The position numbers and the translations under genes were made by a program. Shown here piece after piece: positions 1 to 8,017 of a stretch of 64,000 nucleotides of DNA. Positions within the stretch are counted from its first letter, which is position 1. Every line of letters begins with the position of its first letter. The stretch is taken from positions 62,001-126,000 of the forward strand of contig NZ_BDBU01000035.1 of assembly GCF_001613145.1 (NCBI RefSeq), read 5' to 3'. The notes beneath the pieces were generated by a model. The model searched no databases. It had not been told where the DNA came from and worked only from the letters and a program-made list of their open reading frames with translations. The DNA comes from Nocardia jejuensis NBRC 103114 (lineage in GTDB: Bacteria; Actinomycetota; Actinomycetes; Mycobacteriales; Mycobacteriaceae).

Positions 1-1
1 G

Positions 2-139
2 CGTCAGCACTGGGTCCAGCACGGCAGCCCGGCGTTGCCGCCGGTTCCCAAGGACGCGCACGACGCCCTCGCCGACGCCCGCCACAATCTGGCCAAGTTC
101 GACGCCATCGAAGCGCATCGGCGGCGCGCGGCCTCCTGA
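2..139 (+). CDS. 3'-5' exoribonuclease, C-terminal end (Rv2179c-like), partial
   Basis: Only the last 45 codons are in the window; the gene starts upstream and ends at TGA 137-139. The visible tail contains PPVPKDAHDALADARHNL, which resembles the last DEDDh catalytic segment (HDALxDAR) of M. tuberculosis Rv2179c, an RNase T-like 3'-5' exoribonuclease acting on structured RNA. The next gene, plsC, also follows the M. tuberculosis neighbourhood (Rv2182c). The assignment rests on this short tail and on synteny; the catalytic DxE motif is outside the window. Confidence 0.75.
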   Translation, partial: RQHWVQHGSPALPPVPKDAHDALADARHNLAKFDAIEAHRRRAAS

Positions 140-171
140 GCCCGCACAGCGCGTCCTGAGTCCGAACAGCG

Positions 172-206
172 AAAAGCCCCGGGAGACGATGTCTCCCGGG
201 GCTTTT
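172..206. terminator. Bidirectional intrinsic terminator
   Basis: A perfect 16-bp inverted repeat (172-187 with 191-206) around a 3-nt loop has AAAA on one side and TTTT on the other. It lies between the convergent exoribonuclease gene and plsC, so it can end transcription from both strands. Confidence 0.9.
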
Positions 207-221
207 CGAGTATTTCGGGTC

Positions 222-947
222 TCAGCCCGCCATGGTCTGCGGCACGCGGTCCGCATCGGGGCGGGCGCCGGACGGCACGCCCTTCTTCAGGCTGGCGGCG
301 TAGACGTCGACGTATTCCTGATCGCCCATCTGCATGAGCTCGTACATGATCTCGTCGGTGACGGCGCGTTCGACGAAGCGATTACCGCCCATGCCCTCGT
401 AGCGCGAGAAGTCGATCGGCTTACCGAACTTGACGGTGACCTTGCGACTGCGCCAGCGGAACGGTCCGGGCGGGCAGACCTCGTCGGTGCCGATCAGGGC
501 CACCGGGATCACCGGCACGCCGGTCTCCAGGGCCAGGCGCGCCACGCCGGTCTTGCCCTTGTACAGGCGGCCGTCCGGGGAGCGGGTGCCCTCGGGGTAC
601 AGGCCGACCAGGCGACCCTCCTCGAGCAGCATGCGCGCGGTGTTGAGCGCGCCCTCGGCGGCCGAGGCGCCGGAACGGTCGATCGGGTACTGACCGGTGC
701 CGGAGAAGAAGAACTTCTGCAGACGGCCCTTGAGACCCGGGGTGGTGAAGTACTCGGCCTTGGCCAGGTACGTGATGCGTCGAGGGCTGGCGAGGGGGGT
801 GAACAGCCAGTCGGTGAACGACAGGTGGTTGCCCGCGAGGATCGCTGCGCCATCGGTGGGAATGTTCTCCACGCCCTCGACCTTGGGCCGGTTGACGAGA
901 TGGATGAACGGTCCCACCAAAACGAATTTCAGCAGCCAGTAGAACAT
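222..947 (-). CDS. plsC: 1-acylglycerol-3-phosphate O-acyltransferase
   Basis: This 241-aa enzyme should transfer a second acyl chain to lysophosphatidic acid at the membrane, giving phosphatidic acid. The acyltransferase motif NHLSFTD (NHx4D) is near residue 40. The PEGTRS motif is near residue 120, and the VPVIPVALIG block follows. The N-terminus (MFYWLLKFVLVGPF) is hydrophobic and probably a membrane anchor. ATG at 947 is preceded by GGGGAAAGGA. It is the homologue of M. tuberculosis Rv2182c and C. glutamicum cg2398, both next to the same neighbours. The 335-bp gap upstream suggests its own promoter. Confidence 0.9.
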   Translation of the reverse strand: MFYWLLKFVLVGPFIHLVNRPKVEGVENIPTDGAAILAGNHLSFTDWLFTPLASPRRITYLAKAEYFTTPGLKGRLQKFFFSGTGQYPIDRSGASAAEGALNTARMLLEEGRLVGLYPEGTRSPDGRLYKGKTGVARLALETGVPVIPVALIGTDEVCPPGPFRWRSRKVTVKFGKPIDFSRYEGMGGNRFVERAVTDEIMYELMQMGDQEYVDVYAASLKKGVPSGARPDADRVPQTMAG

Positions 948-1282
948 TGCGTCCTTTCCCCTGTTTCGATACCCGGGACCGGCCTCGTTGCGGGCACCAC
1001 ATTCGAATGCCGACTCTACCGCTGAGACCTGCTGGTGACCAACCGCCGCCCGCCTGATCTGTCCGGTTTATCCAGCTTTTACGTCACGGAATCAACGCTG
1101 GCCAAGATCATCGACATTCCTGTGAGGGCTGTGACGGTTCACGAGCCACTCATAGGAAGGCCTACCCACCATTTGTGAACGATCACCCGATCTCGGGAAT
1201 CGCACGAAATCACCGTGCGAGTATGCCTCCGGTCGCGATGGCGGAGGGCGGTTTTCGAGACGGGAACCGCGACACGCTCTTC
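948..1282. other. Intergenic region between glk and plsC
   Basis: This 335-bp stretch has no convincing gene. Reading toward plsC there is a possible sigma-70-like promoter on the minus strand: -10 TAGAGT (1018-1013) with TTGGTC 18 bp upstream (1042-1037). Two small hairpins (1201-1219 and 1248-1270, 6-bp arms) lie just downstream of glk and could be weak terminators. Nothing else stood out. Confidence 0.4.
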
Positions 1283-2284
1283 TCAGCGGCCGGGGCTGAC
1301 CGGCATGGCGTCCTGCGGCACTTCCAGGGCCGCGCGGGCGAGCTCGGCCGCGCCGATCATCCCGGCGGCCTCACCCAGTTGCGCGGTGCGGATGCGCGCG
1401 AGGCGACGATGCCGCGCACCGGTGATCGAGGCGGAGTAGTGCTCCCGCGCCTCGTCCAGGAACAGCCCCGCCGAACTGCTGACGCCGCCCGCCACCACGA
1501 TGAGATCCGGGTCGAACAGGTCGCTCACGAAGGCCAGGCCGAGCCCGAGCCAGCGCGCGAACTCCGCCATCACCTCGACCGCGACCGGATCACCGTCCTG
1601 CGCCGCACCCGCGACGCGGCGGCCGGTGAGCGAGCCCGGATCGCGCAGCGCATCGCGGGCCAGCACCTTGGAACGTTGCGGATCGGTGGCGAGCAACTCG
1701 AGCGCGGTGTCCACCAGAGCCGTTCCGCTGCAATACCTTTCCCAGCAGCCGCGCTTGCCGCAGGGGCAGGCGCGACCGTTCGGCACCACCTGCAGATGAC
1801 CGAGTTCGGGCGCGACGCCGTAGCTGCCCCGGTAGAGCTGACCGCCCGTCAGCAGCGCCGCGCCGATCCCGGTGCCGATCGCGACGAGCACGACATTGCG
1901 ACCCCCGGCCGCCGCGCCGAAACGGTACTCGGCCCACAGCGCGGCATTCGCGTCGTGCTCCAGGATCACCGGCAGGCCCAGACGATCGGTGAGACGCTGC
2001 GCGACCGGCGCGTCCTCCCACGGCAGATGCGGAGCGAACCGCACCGTCGCCCGGTCCTCGTCGACGAAACCGGCCACCGCCAGTCCGACCCCGCTGATCG
2101 GGTGCCGCCCGCACAATTCCCGCACCACCCGCGCGAGCCCGTCCTCCAGGGACCGGGCCGAGCGCGGGGTGGAGGCGGTCACGGTATCGAGGACCTCGCC
2201 CTCACCGTCGACCACCGACGCACGAATGTTCGTGCCGCCCACATCGATTCCGACTGTCAGAGGCACGTCAGCACCGCCCGTCAT
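1283..2284 (-). CDS. glk: ROK-family glucokinase
   Basis: This 333-aa protein should phosphorylate glucose with ATP in the cytoplasm. It has the N-terminal phosphate-binding motif DVGGTNIRASVV, the sugar-binding region HDANAALWAEYRFG, the GIGAALL segment, ELGH, and the ROK zinc site CPCGKRGCWE. It closely follows the pattern of C. glutamicum Glk (cg2399), which also sits beside plsC. ATG 2284 overlaps the stop of the upstream gene (ATGA), so the two are translationally coupled. Confidence 0.88.
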   Translation of the reverse strand: MTGGADVPLTVGIDVGGTNIRASVVDGEGEVLDTVTASTPRSARSLEDGLARVVRELCGRHPISGVGLAVAGFVDEDRATVRFAPHLPWEDAPVAQRLTDRLGLPVILEHDANAALWAEYRFGAAAGGRNVVLVAIGTGIGAALLTGGQLYRGSYGVAPELGHLQVVPNGRACPCGKRGCWERYCSGTALVDTALELLATDPQRSKVLARDALRDPGSLTGRRVAGAAQDGDPVAVEVMAEFARWLGLGLAFVSDLFDPDLIVVAGGVSSSAGLFLDEAREHYSASITGARHRRLARIRTAQLGEAAGMIGAAELARAALEVPQDAMPVSPGR

Positions 2285-3444
2285 GCCTTGATGGTGACGT
2301 TGATGGGGATATACCCGGGCTTGACCACACCCCGGGCGGGCTTACCACCGCGACCGGCACGCGAGGCGGCAGCGGCTTCCGGTCCGCTCTGCCTGTCCGA
2401 TCGCGATCCGGCGCGCCCGGAAGTTCCGGGCGGCGGCGGAGCGGGTACATCGGCCACGGGTCCGCCGATCGGCGGACCGAAAGGCTGAGCCGCCGGGCGG
2501 CCCGGCTCGGAAGCGGCCGAATCATCGAAGGGCCCGGCATCGGACGCGTGCCCGGTCGAACGGCCTCGGGCTCCGAAGAACCCGGCGCGGCCGGACGATT
2601 TCGGCCGGGCGGCATCACCCACCTGGTCGGACGACTCGGAACCCGATCCCGCACCCGAGTCGTTCACGCCCGCGTCGTCGCCCGCGCGATCCGCCGAGCC
2701 GGGGCCCGACGGGCCGGAAGCCGGGTCCCGCGCGGCGCCCGGACCGCGGCCGAGCGGGTCCTCCTGCTCGGTGGCGCCGAAGTGGCGGTGGGTCTGGGAC
2801 GCACCCGCGGTCCCGCGGCCCTGGGCACCGGCGACGAAGCGCGCGATCAAGGCGCTGAGACCGGCAGCGACGCTGGAGGTCTGGGCCGCGCCGCCGGCGA
2901 ATTGCTCACCGCGCGACTCGAAGTCCGCAGACTCCGACTCCGGTGCACCTTCCGGCGGCGAGTGCCCGTCCCGTTCGTCGTTCCAGTCCTCGCCGCTCGC
3001 CGCGGTACTGCCCTCGCGACTCGCCGCGGTGCCGTCCTCGCGGCTCGCCGCGGTGCCGTCCTCGCGGCTCGCCGCGGTGCTTCCGTAGCCGTACGAATTG
3101 TGCAGCCACGCATGGTATTCCGCCGAGTCCGGATCCAGGTCCGGTGGAATCACCGGGGCGACCGGCACTCCGGCGAGCGCCTCGCGCAGCACCGTGACGA
3201 TGGCGGTGCCGTGATCGGCGATCGCCGCGACCACATCGTGGTGTTCACCGCGCACGATGGCCGCGGCCGCGCAGACCGGGCACCAGCTGCAGTTGTTCCA
3301 TTCGGCGCGACCGTCGGAGGCGGTGCGGCGCAACACCGGTTCGACGCGCTCGAGTACGGCCTCCGCGAGCAGGCGCAGTTCCTCGGCGAATTCGCCCAGA
3401 TTGTCGTCGGGGTGGCCGAAGGGAGGCTGATGGGAACTGGTCAT
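2281..3444 (-). CDS. Conserved hypothetical protein, Rv2183c-like, with tandem repeats
   Basis: This 387-aa protein has a conserved N-terminal part of about 130 residues and a long low-complexity tail. The N-terminal part carries CSWCPVCAAAA, a CxxC-type motif that may bind metal, and the helix-rich EELRLLAEAVLERVEPVL. The tail, from about residue 125, is rich in Gly, Ser, Asp and Pro and includes four near-identical octapeptides (TAASREDG-like). The chosen ATG 3444 gives an ATGA overlap with the ArsA-like gene; a longer in-frame start at 3522 would lie inside that gene. Function is unknown. Position matches Rv2183c in M. tuberculosis, and it is part of a coupled run ending in glk. Confidence 0.75.
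   Translation of the reverse strand: MTSSHQPPFGHPDDNLGEFAEELRLLAEAVLERVEPVLRRTASDGRAEWNNCSWCPVCAAAAIVRGEHHDVVAAIADHGTAIVTVLREALAGVPVAPVIPPDLDPDSAEYHAWLHNSYGYGSTAASREDGTAASREDGTAASREGSTAASGEDWNDERDGHSPPEGAPESESADFESRGEQFAGGAAQTSSVAAGLSALIARFVAGAQGRGTAGASQTHRHFGATEQEDPLGRGPGAARDPASGPSGPGSADRAGDDAGVNDSGAGSGSESSDQVGDAARPKSSGRAGFFGARGRSTGHASDAGPFDDSAASEPGRPAAQPFGPPIGGPVADVPAPPPPGTSGRAGSRSDRQSGPEAAAASRAGRGGKPARGVVKPGYIPINVTIKA
2988..3083. repeat. Four tandem 24-bp coding repeats
   Basis: Four adjacent 24-bp units (2988-3011, 3012-3035, 3036-3059, 3060-3083) share the core CTCGCGGCTCGCCGCGGT. They encode an octapeptide repeat in the low-complexity tail of the Rv2183c-like protein. Copy number may vary between strains because the units are nearly identical and keep the frame. 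Confidence 0.85.
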
Positions 3445-4712
3445 TGCGGCCAGACCTGCGGGTCGGGCCGGAATCGGATCACCAATTGCTCGCCGTCGAG
3501 TTCGGCGGCATCGACCGTGCACCGCCGCAATACCGGCGCCAGCCGCAAGCGCCGCCTGACCCCGTCCGCTCCCACGATCAAATCGTCCTCCACTCGTCCC
3601 AGCTGCAGGGTCGACGGATCGACCACGGGCAGATGCATCCGCATGGCGAAAACGGAATGCACGCCGGCCCCGGACTCGAGCCGCACCATCGGCCCGGACG
3701 AGGTGGGCAGCACACCGTCCGCATCTGTGCCAAGCATAAGTACCGGACCCGATCCGACCCAGTCACCACTCGCATCGACGGCATAGGACAGTGCCGACAG
3801 CGAGCTCAAACCCACCGGCTCGGGTCCGGCGTGCCCGACGACCTGCACGGAAATACCGCGCATGCGCTTGCGTAGTTCGGCGATCACGTCGATCTGTTCC
3901 CCGCGCCGGTTGAAATACCACTGCACCGCGGGATGCGGCGCCTGCCCGTCGCCATACCCCGGATCGGGCGGCGGAACCTCCGGCAGCACCTTGTTCACCA
4001 GGATCGCGCTCAGGCGCAGCCCGAGCAACGCGGCCGCCGACCGCACCCGCGCGGATTCGGCGATGGCGACGTGTTCGGCGGCCGTGACCAGGCGGGCGCT
4101 GGTGCGGGCGGTGTCCGCGAGCAGATCACGTGCCTCGGTCACGGTGTCCACGATCTGCTCCACCGCGACCGACAGCACCGCGCGGCGCAGATCGATGCCC
4201 ACCGACAGCGCGCGGGTGTGCGCGGGCCAGACCCGCTCCAGGTAGCCGAGCAGAGTGTCCGGCGCGGTGATGATGCGCAGCATGTCCGCCGAGGGCGGGC
4301 AGTCCACCACGATCACGTCCCAGCGCGAATCCTTGGTGAACTGCGTGATCTCCAGCAGCGCGAGCAGCTCCTGCACCCCGGGCAGGCCGGTCAGTTCGGC
4401 GGGATCCAGTGCGCCCAGGTCGATTCCGTGCTCCTGACCGGCGCCGGACACCATGAGCAGCACCTGCCGGAACCGATCCTCCAGCAGCGCAAGCGAATCC
4501 ACCTCGATCACATCGAGTCCGGTCTGCACCGAGGCGACCTCGGGCACCGCGCCCGCCGCGCGCCGGAACCGGAATCCCAGTGCGTCACCGAGCGAATGCG
4601 CCTGATCCAGCGAGGCCAGCAGAACCCGCTGCCCCGAGCGCGCGTACGCGATGGCCGTCGCGCACGCCAGAGTCGTCTTCCCCACCCCGCCCTTGCCGAT
4701 GAACAACTCCAC
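3441..4712 (-). CDS. ArsA/GET3-like ATPase (Rv2184c-like)
   Basis: This 423-aa P-loop protein has the deviant Walker A motif GKGGVGKTT at residues 6-14, the switch-like DQAHSLGDALG near residue 36, and VIVVDCPPSADMLRI near residue 135. These are features of the ArsA/Get3 class of SIMIBI ATPases. No arsenite-binding cysteine cluster is evident, so an arsenic role is not implied; the function of Rv2184c homologues is unknown. GTG 4712 is used here. A CTG at 4754, which overlaps the stop of the SRPBCC gene, is a possible longer start. It lies in a conserved run with two SRPBCC genes and pimB'. Confidence 0.8.
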   Translation of the reverse strand: MELFIGKGGVGKTTLACATAIAYARSGQRVLLASLDQAHSLGDALGFRFRRAAGAVPEVASVQTGLDVIEVDSLALLEDRFRQVLLMVSGAGQEHGIDLGALDPAELTGLPGVQELLALLEITQFTKDSRWDVIVVDCPPSADMLRIITAPDTLLGYLERVWPAHTRALSVGIDLRRAVLSVAVEQIVDTVTEARDLLADTARTSARLVTAAEHVAIAESARVRSAAALLGLRLSAILVNKVLPEVPPPDPGYGDGQAPHPAVQWYFNRRGEQIDVIAELRKRMRGISVQVVGHAGPEPVGLSSLSALSYAVDASGDWVGSGPVLMLGTDADGVLPTSSGPMVRLESGAGVHSVFAMRMHLPVVDPSTLQLGRVEDDLIVGADGVRRRLRLAPVLRRCTVDAAELDGEQLVIRFRPDPQVWPQ

Positions 4713-4750
4713 CCGGGTGGAGGGCCGCGGCGGTTCGGAACCGCTCGCGG

Positions 4751-5188
4751 TCAGCCTTCGACCCGTTTCTTGAGTTCCTTCAACGCGGTGTCGGTGATGA
4801 CCTTCTCGGCCTTGCGCTTGAACATGCCGATCATCGGAATGTTCAGGTCCACCGTCAGTTCGTAGACGACCTGGGTGCCGCCGTCGGGCAGCGCGATCAG
4901 TTCGTAGGTGCCGTCCTGCGCCTTCTGCAGGTCACCCGAGACCAGGGTCCAGCTCACGGCCTTGCCGTCGGGACGCCAGGTGTAGGACAGCGTGTAGGTG
5001 TCCTTCACGACGCCCGCGTCGAGCACGAAGCGGGCGTTGCGAGCCCGTCCGTCGGGGAATTTGTCCAGGACTTCGACCGAGCGGGCCGCGGCGACCCATT
5101 CCGGATACGACTCCACGTCGGCGATGACGGCCATCACTCGATCCGAGGGGGCGTCGATCACGATCGACCGTTGAGTGCGATCGGCCAT
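4751..5188 (-). CDS. SRPBCC family protein (Rv2185c-like)
   Basis: This 145-aa protein has a polyketide-cyclase/START-like fold signature: an N-terminal RSIVIDAPSDRVMAVIADVESYPEW segment followed by beta strands (ARFVLDAGVVKDTYTLSY) and a C-terminal helix ending in LKELKKRVEG. Such folds bind hydrophobic ligands in a deep pocket; the ligand is unknown. The start is ATG 5188, and the length agrees with Rv2185c. Its stop abuts the ArsA-like gene, so the two are probably cotranscribed. Confidence 0.82.
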   Translation of the reverse strand: MADRTQRSIVIDAPSDRVMAVIADVESYPEWVAAARSVEVLDKFPDGRARNARFVLDAGVVKDTYTLSYTWRPDGKAVSWTLVSGDLQKAQDGTYELIALPDGGTQVVYELTVDLNIPMIGMFKRKAEKVITDTALKELKKRVEG

Positions 5189-5208
5189 GGGTGACAACGC
5201 TTCCTTTC

Positions 5209-5595
5209 CTAGAGTGCGGCAGGTGCGACGCCGGCTTTGCGGCCGGCTTCGAGGCGGGCCTTGATCTCGAAGGCCATCTTCTTGCCCGCGACGCGCCGGG
5301 TGCGGTTGGCGGCCATCAGGTCGCGCACCGACATGCGTTCGAGGCCCTTCGGTTCGGCGTGCATGAAGTAGTGCAGGATGACCCCGTCCAGCATCGGTTC
5401 CAGCCAGACCTCCATGGTGCCGGTCGAGGCACCGCTGATGGTCCAGCGAATTCCCTTGTCGGCCCGGTCTTCCCGCACGTCGAGGGACAGATCCGGCCAC
5501 CACCGGCGCCAGCGGGCACGATCAGCCAGCACCTCGGCCACGGCCGTGCCCGGCGCGGCGACGAAGGTCTGGTCGGCAACCTGGATACTGCTCAC
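5209..5595 (-). CDS. SRPBCC family protein (Rv2186c-like)
   Basis: This 128-aa protein is a second small helix-grip protein directly upstream of the first, with 20 bp between them. It starts SIQVADQTFVAAPGTAVAEVLAD and contains WRRWWPDLSLDV and a long C-terminal helix (AANRTRRVAGKKMAFEIKARLEAG). It corresponds in position and size to M. tuberculosis Rv2186c, a conserved protein of unknown function. Two consecutive SRPBCC genes suggest a lipid or other hydrophobic ligand, which is an inference. Confidence 0.78.
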   Translation of the reverse strand: MSSIQVADQTFVAAPGTAVAEVLADRARWRRWWPDLSLDVREDRADKGIRWTISGASTGTMEVWLEPMLDGVILHYFMHAEPKGLERMSVRDLMAANRTRRVAGKKMAFEIKARLEAGRKAGVAPAAL

Positions 5596-5616
5596 GCGGC
5601 TGAGCCTAGCTCAGAG

Positions 5617-6768
5617 TCAGCTGTGGCTCGTTTCCACGTTGGCATCGAGCAGTTCCCGCAGGCGCGCGCCCATGAGATCCCAGCGCCACTGGTGCTGTAC
5701 CCAGGACCGACCGGCCGCTCCCATGGCTGCGGCGGCATCGCGATCGGACAGGATCGAGACGATCGCGTCGGTGATGGACGCGGTGGAACGGCCGTTCACC
5801 ACCCGGCCGGTCTCCCCTTCGCGCACCGTCTCGGGCGCGCCACCCGAATCGCCCGCGACGACCGGGACGCCCGAGGCCGACGCCTCCAGGAACACGATGC
5901 CCAGACCCTCGACATCCAGGCCGAATCCCCGGGTGCGGCACGGCATGGCGAAGACGTCGGCGAGCGTGTGGTGCGCGGCCAGCTCGCTCGCGGGCACCCG
6001 GCCGGTGAACACGACGTGCTGCTCGACCTCCAGGGACTGGGCGAGCTGGCGTAGCTTCTGCTCGTACGGGCCGCCGCCCGCGATGACCAGCGTCGCGCCG
6101 TCGATCTTCTCGCGAATTCCCTTCAGCGCCACGATGAGTGCGTCCTGGCCCTTGCGCGGGACCAGGCGCGACAGGCACAGGATGGTGGGCCGGTCACCGA
6201 GGCCGTAGCGGGTGCGCAGTTCCGCGCGCGCGGCCGGATCGGGTGTGAACACCTCCGAATCGACGGCGGGCGGCAGATATTCGAGCGCGGCCTGCGCGCC
6301 GAAGGCCGAGGCGAACCGGCCCCGGGTGTACTTGCTGACATAGGTCACCACGTCGGTGCTGTCACCGATCACCCGCAGGGCTTGGCGCGAGCCGGGCAGC
6401 ATGGACCAGCCGACCTCGTGACCGTGTGTGGAGGCGATGATCCGCTCGGCTCCGGCCTTGCGCAGCTTGGGCGACATGAGCGCCAGTGGCGCCGCGGCCC
6501 CGAACCAGACCCGATCGCACTGTTCATCACGCAGCAGTTTGGCCGCGCGCCGCAGCACCAGCGGGGTGGGCAGCATGAGCGTGGTGGGATGGCGGACCAC
6601 CTGGAAGGGCTGTTCCGCATCGAATTTCCAGTGGCTGTCGCCGCGCCAGCGCGGGGCGTAGACCACCAGTTCGTCCGGCGGCAGCTGCAGCGCCAGAGCA
6701 TGCAGATAGGACTGGATACCACCCGGTCGTGGCGGGAAATCGTTGGTAACCAGCAGCGTTCGCCCCAT
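5617..6768 (-). CDS. pimB': GDP-mannose-dependent PIM mannosyltransferase PimB'
   Basis: This 383-aa GT-B glycosyltransferase of family GT4 should add the second mannose to phosphatidylinositol monomannoside at the cytoplasmic face of the membrane. It has the N-terminal TNDFPPRPGGIQSYL motif typical of PimB', a donor-site segment LSRLVPRKGQDALI near residue 205, and the EASASGVPVVAGDSGGAPE (EX7E) motif near residue 290. It matches M. tuberculosis Rv2188c and C. glutamicum cg2400 in sequence pattern and location. fadD15 (Rv2187), which lies here in M. tuberculosis, is absent. Confidence 0.92.
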   Translation of the reverse strand: MGRTLLVTNDFPPRPGGIQSYLHALALQLPPDELVVYAPRWRGDSHWKFDAEQPFQVVRHPTTLMLPTPLVLRRAAKLLRDEQCDRVWFGAAAPLALMSPKLRKAGAERIIASTHGHEVGWSMLPGSRQALRVIGDSTDVVTYVSKYTRGRFASAFGAQAALEYLPPAVDSEVFTPDPAARAELRTRYGLGDRPTILCLSRLVPRKGQDALIVALKGIREKIDGATLVIAGGGPYEQKLRQLAQSLEVEQHVVFTGRVPASELAAHHTLADVFAMPCRTRGFGLDVEGLGIVFLEASASGVPVVAGDSGGAPETVREGETGRVVNGRSTASITDAIVSILSDRDAAAAMGAAGRSWVQHQWRWDLMGARLRELLDANVETSHS

Positions 6769-6872
6769 GCGGTAAACCTATCGCACCGGCTCCCGGCCAG
6801 CTGTTCGCCCCGAAACCTCGCACCAGCGAAGTCGGCGTGGCGCGGACCGGGTCGGATCGGCGGGAGTCGCGC

Positions 6873-7883
6873 TCAGATGCCCTCGGCCGCGCGGGAGCCG
6901 ATCCAGACCCGCCATCGGGCGATCAGGTCCGGATACTCCGCGTTCAGGGCGGTGCGGACGATGCCCTCCACCGCGGCGCGATCCTTCGGACCGCTCGCCA
7001 TCAGGCGGTAGAGGTTCACCAGAGCCGGGTCGCCGTATTGATCGGCCAGGAAAGCGCATGCGGCCCAGGCCTGTTCGTACGCGTACGCGGCCTGGCCGCC
7101 GGCGGGGTCGAACAGGGCGTCCGCCGGGAAGTCCGCCGGAAGATCACCGGCGCGGGCGCGCGTGGTCAGGGTCGGGGCGACCTCGGCGAACGGCCGCTGC
7201 ATGCCGCGATGGGCGGCGTACTCGGCGAAACCCTCGAGCATCCACTGTGGAGAACCGTCGACGGTGACCGCGCGGGTGGCCACATGGGTGAGTTCGTGAC
7301 GCAGGACCGCGCGCATGCCGTCCGGGCCCAGGCGCTGCCCGGCCTCCGAGCCGAACACGACCCGCTGGCCGGTGGGGCGCGCACCGGGATGGAAGGCATC
7401 GGACACCGTCGCGGCCGCCACTTCGGCGGGAACGAGACCGGTGGAATTGGTCAGGGCGGCGAATTCGGCTGGGCTGGAAGCGACCACGACCACCGGAGCC
7501 TGGGACCAGTCGGTACCCCAGAGCGCGCTGACCGCGAGCGTGGCGGCGGCGAGTTCGCCCGAGAGCAGCTCCACGTCGCTCACGCGGCCGGGATGACCGA
7601 GCACGATGCCGATGCGGCCCGCGCCGGTGGAGACCGGTTCGGCGACGATCTTGCCGTAGGAATCCATGATCCGGCGAAGTCCCGGCAACTGCGGATCGGA
7701 CGCCGACGCGAGGGCGCTGTCGGACCCCGGAACCACCGCCCGGATCTTGGGCAGCACCGAGTTCGGCAGCATGAGCAGCGCACCGCAGGCGGCGGTCAGC
7801 GTGGTCACCATGACCAGGGTGAGGACGAATTGGAAGCGGCGACGAGCCGCCAGCCAGCCGCGCATCCGGACCAGTCCGCTCAT
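6873..7883 (-). CDS. Membrane-anchored gluzincin-like protein (Rv2189c region)
   Basis: This 336-aa protein has one N-terminal membrane segment (FVLTLVMVTTLTAACGALLML) followed by an extracytoplasmic domain. That domain contains a zinc-peptidase motif HELTH near residue 224 and the downstream glutamate context WMLEGFAEYAAH, the arrangement of the peptidase MA-like family. It could be an active zinc peptidase; a substrate cannot be inferred. ATG 7883 was chosen; a GTG at 7931 would add 16 residues without hydrophobic character. It lies between pimB' and an NlpC/P60 gene, as Rv2189c does. Confidence 0.78.
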   Translation of the reverse strand: MSGLVRMRGWLAARRRFQFVLTLVMVTTLTAACGALLMLPNSVLPKIRAVVPGSDSALASASDPQLPGLRRIMDSYGKIVAEPVSTGAGRIGIVLGHPGRVSDVELLSGELAAATLAVSALWGTDWSQAPVVVVASSPAEFAALTNSTGLVPAEVAAATVSDAFHPGARPTGQRVVFGSEAGQRLGPDGMRAVLRHELTHVATRAVTVDGSPQWMLEGFAEYAAHRGMQRPFAEVAPTLTTRARAGDLPADFPADALFDPAGGQAAYAYEQAWAACAFLADQYGDPALVNLYRLMASGPKDRAAVEGIVRTALNAEYPDLIARWRVWIGSRAAEGI

Positions 7884-8017
7884 CGCGATCCCGCCGGGCG
7901 GGATAGGAGTCCCTGGGACATGCCCCAGCACCCTACGTGGTCGGGACCGCGGCCTTTCGCAGGTCCCCGGTGGTTCCGCACGCCGACTTCGTCGAGTTCA
8001 GCCATGCCGGAGGCCGG

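Noticed and set aside
2988..3083. CRISPR-like array
   Set aside because: The units are contiguous without spacers and encode an in-frame peptide repeat.
3441..4712. Arsenite efflux ATPase ArsA
   Set aside because: The fold is ArsA/Get3-like, but no As-binding cysteine set, no duplicated ATPase and no ars neighbours are present; the location matches Rv2184c, which is not an arsenic gene.
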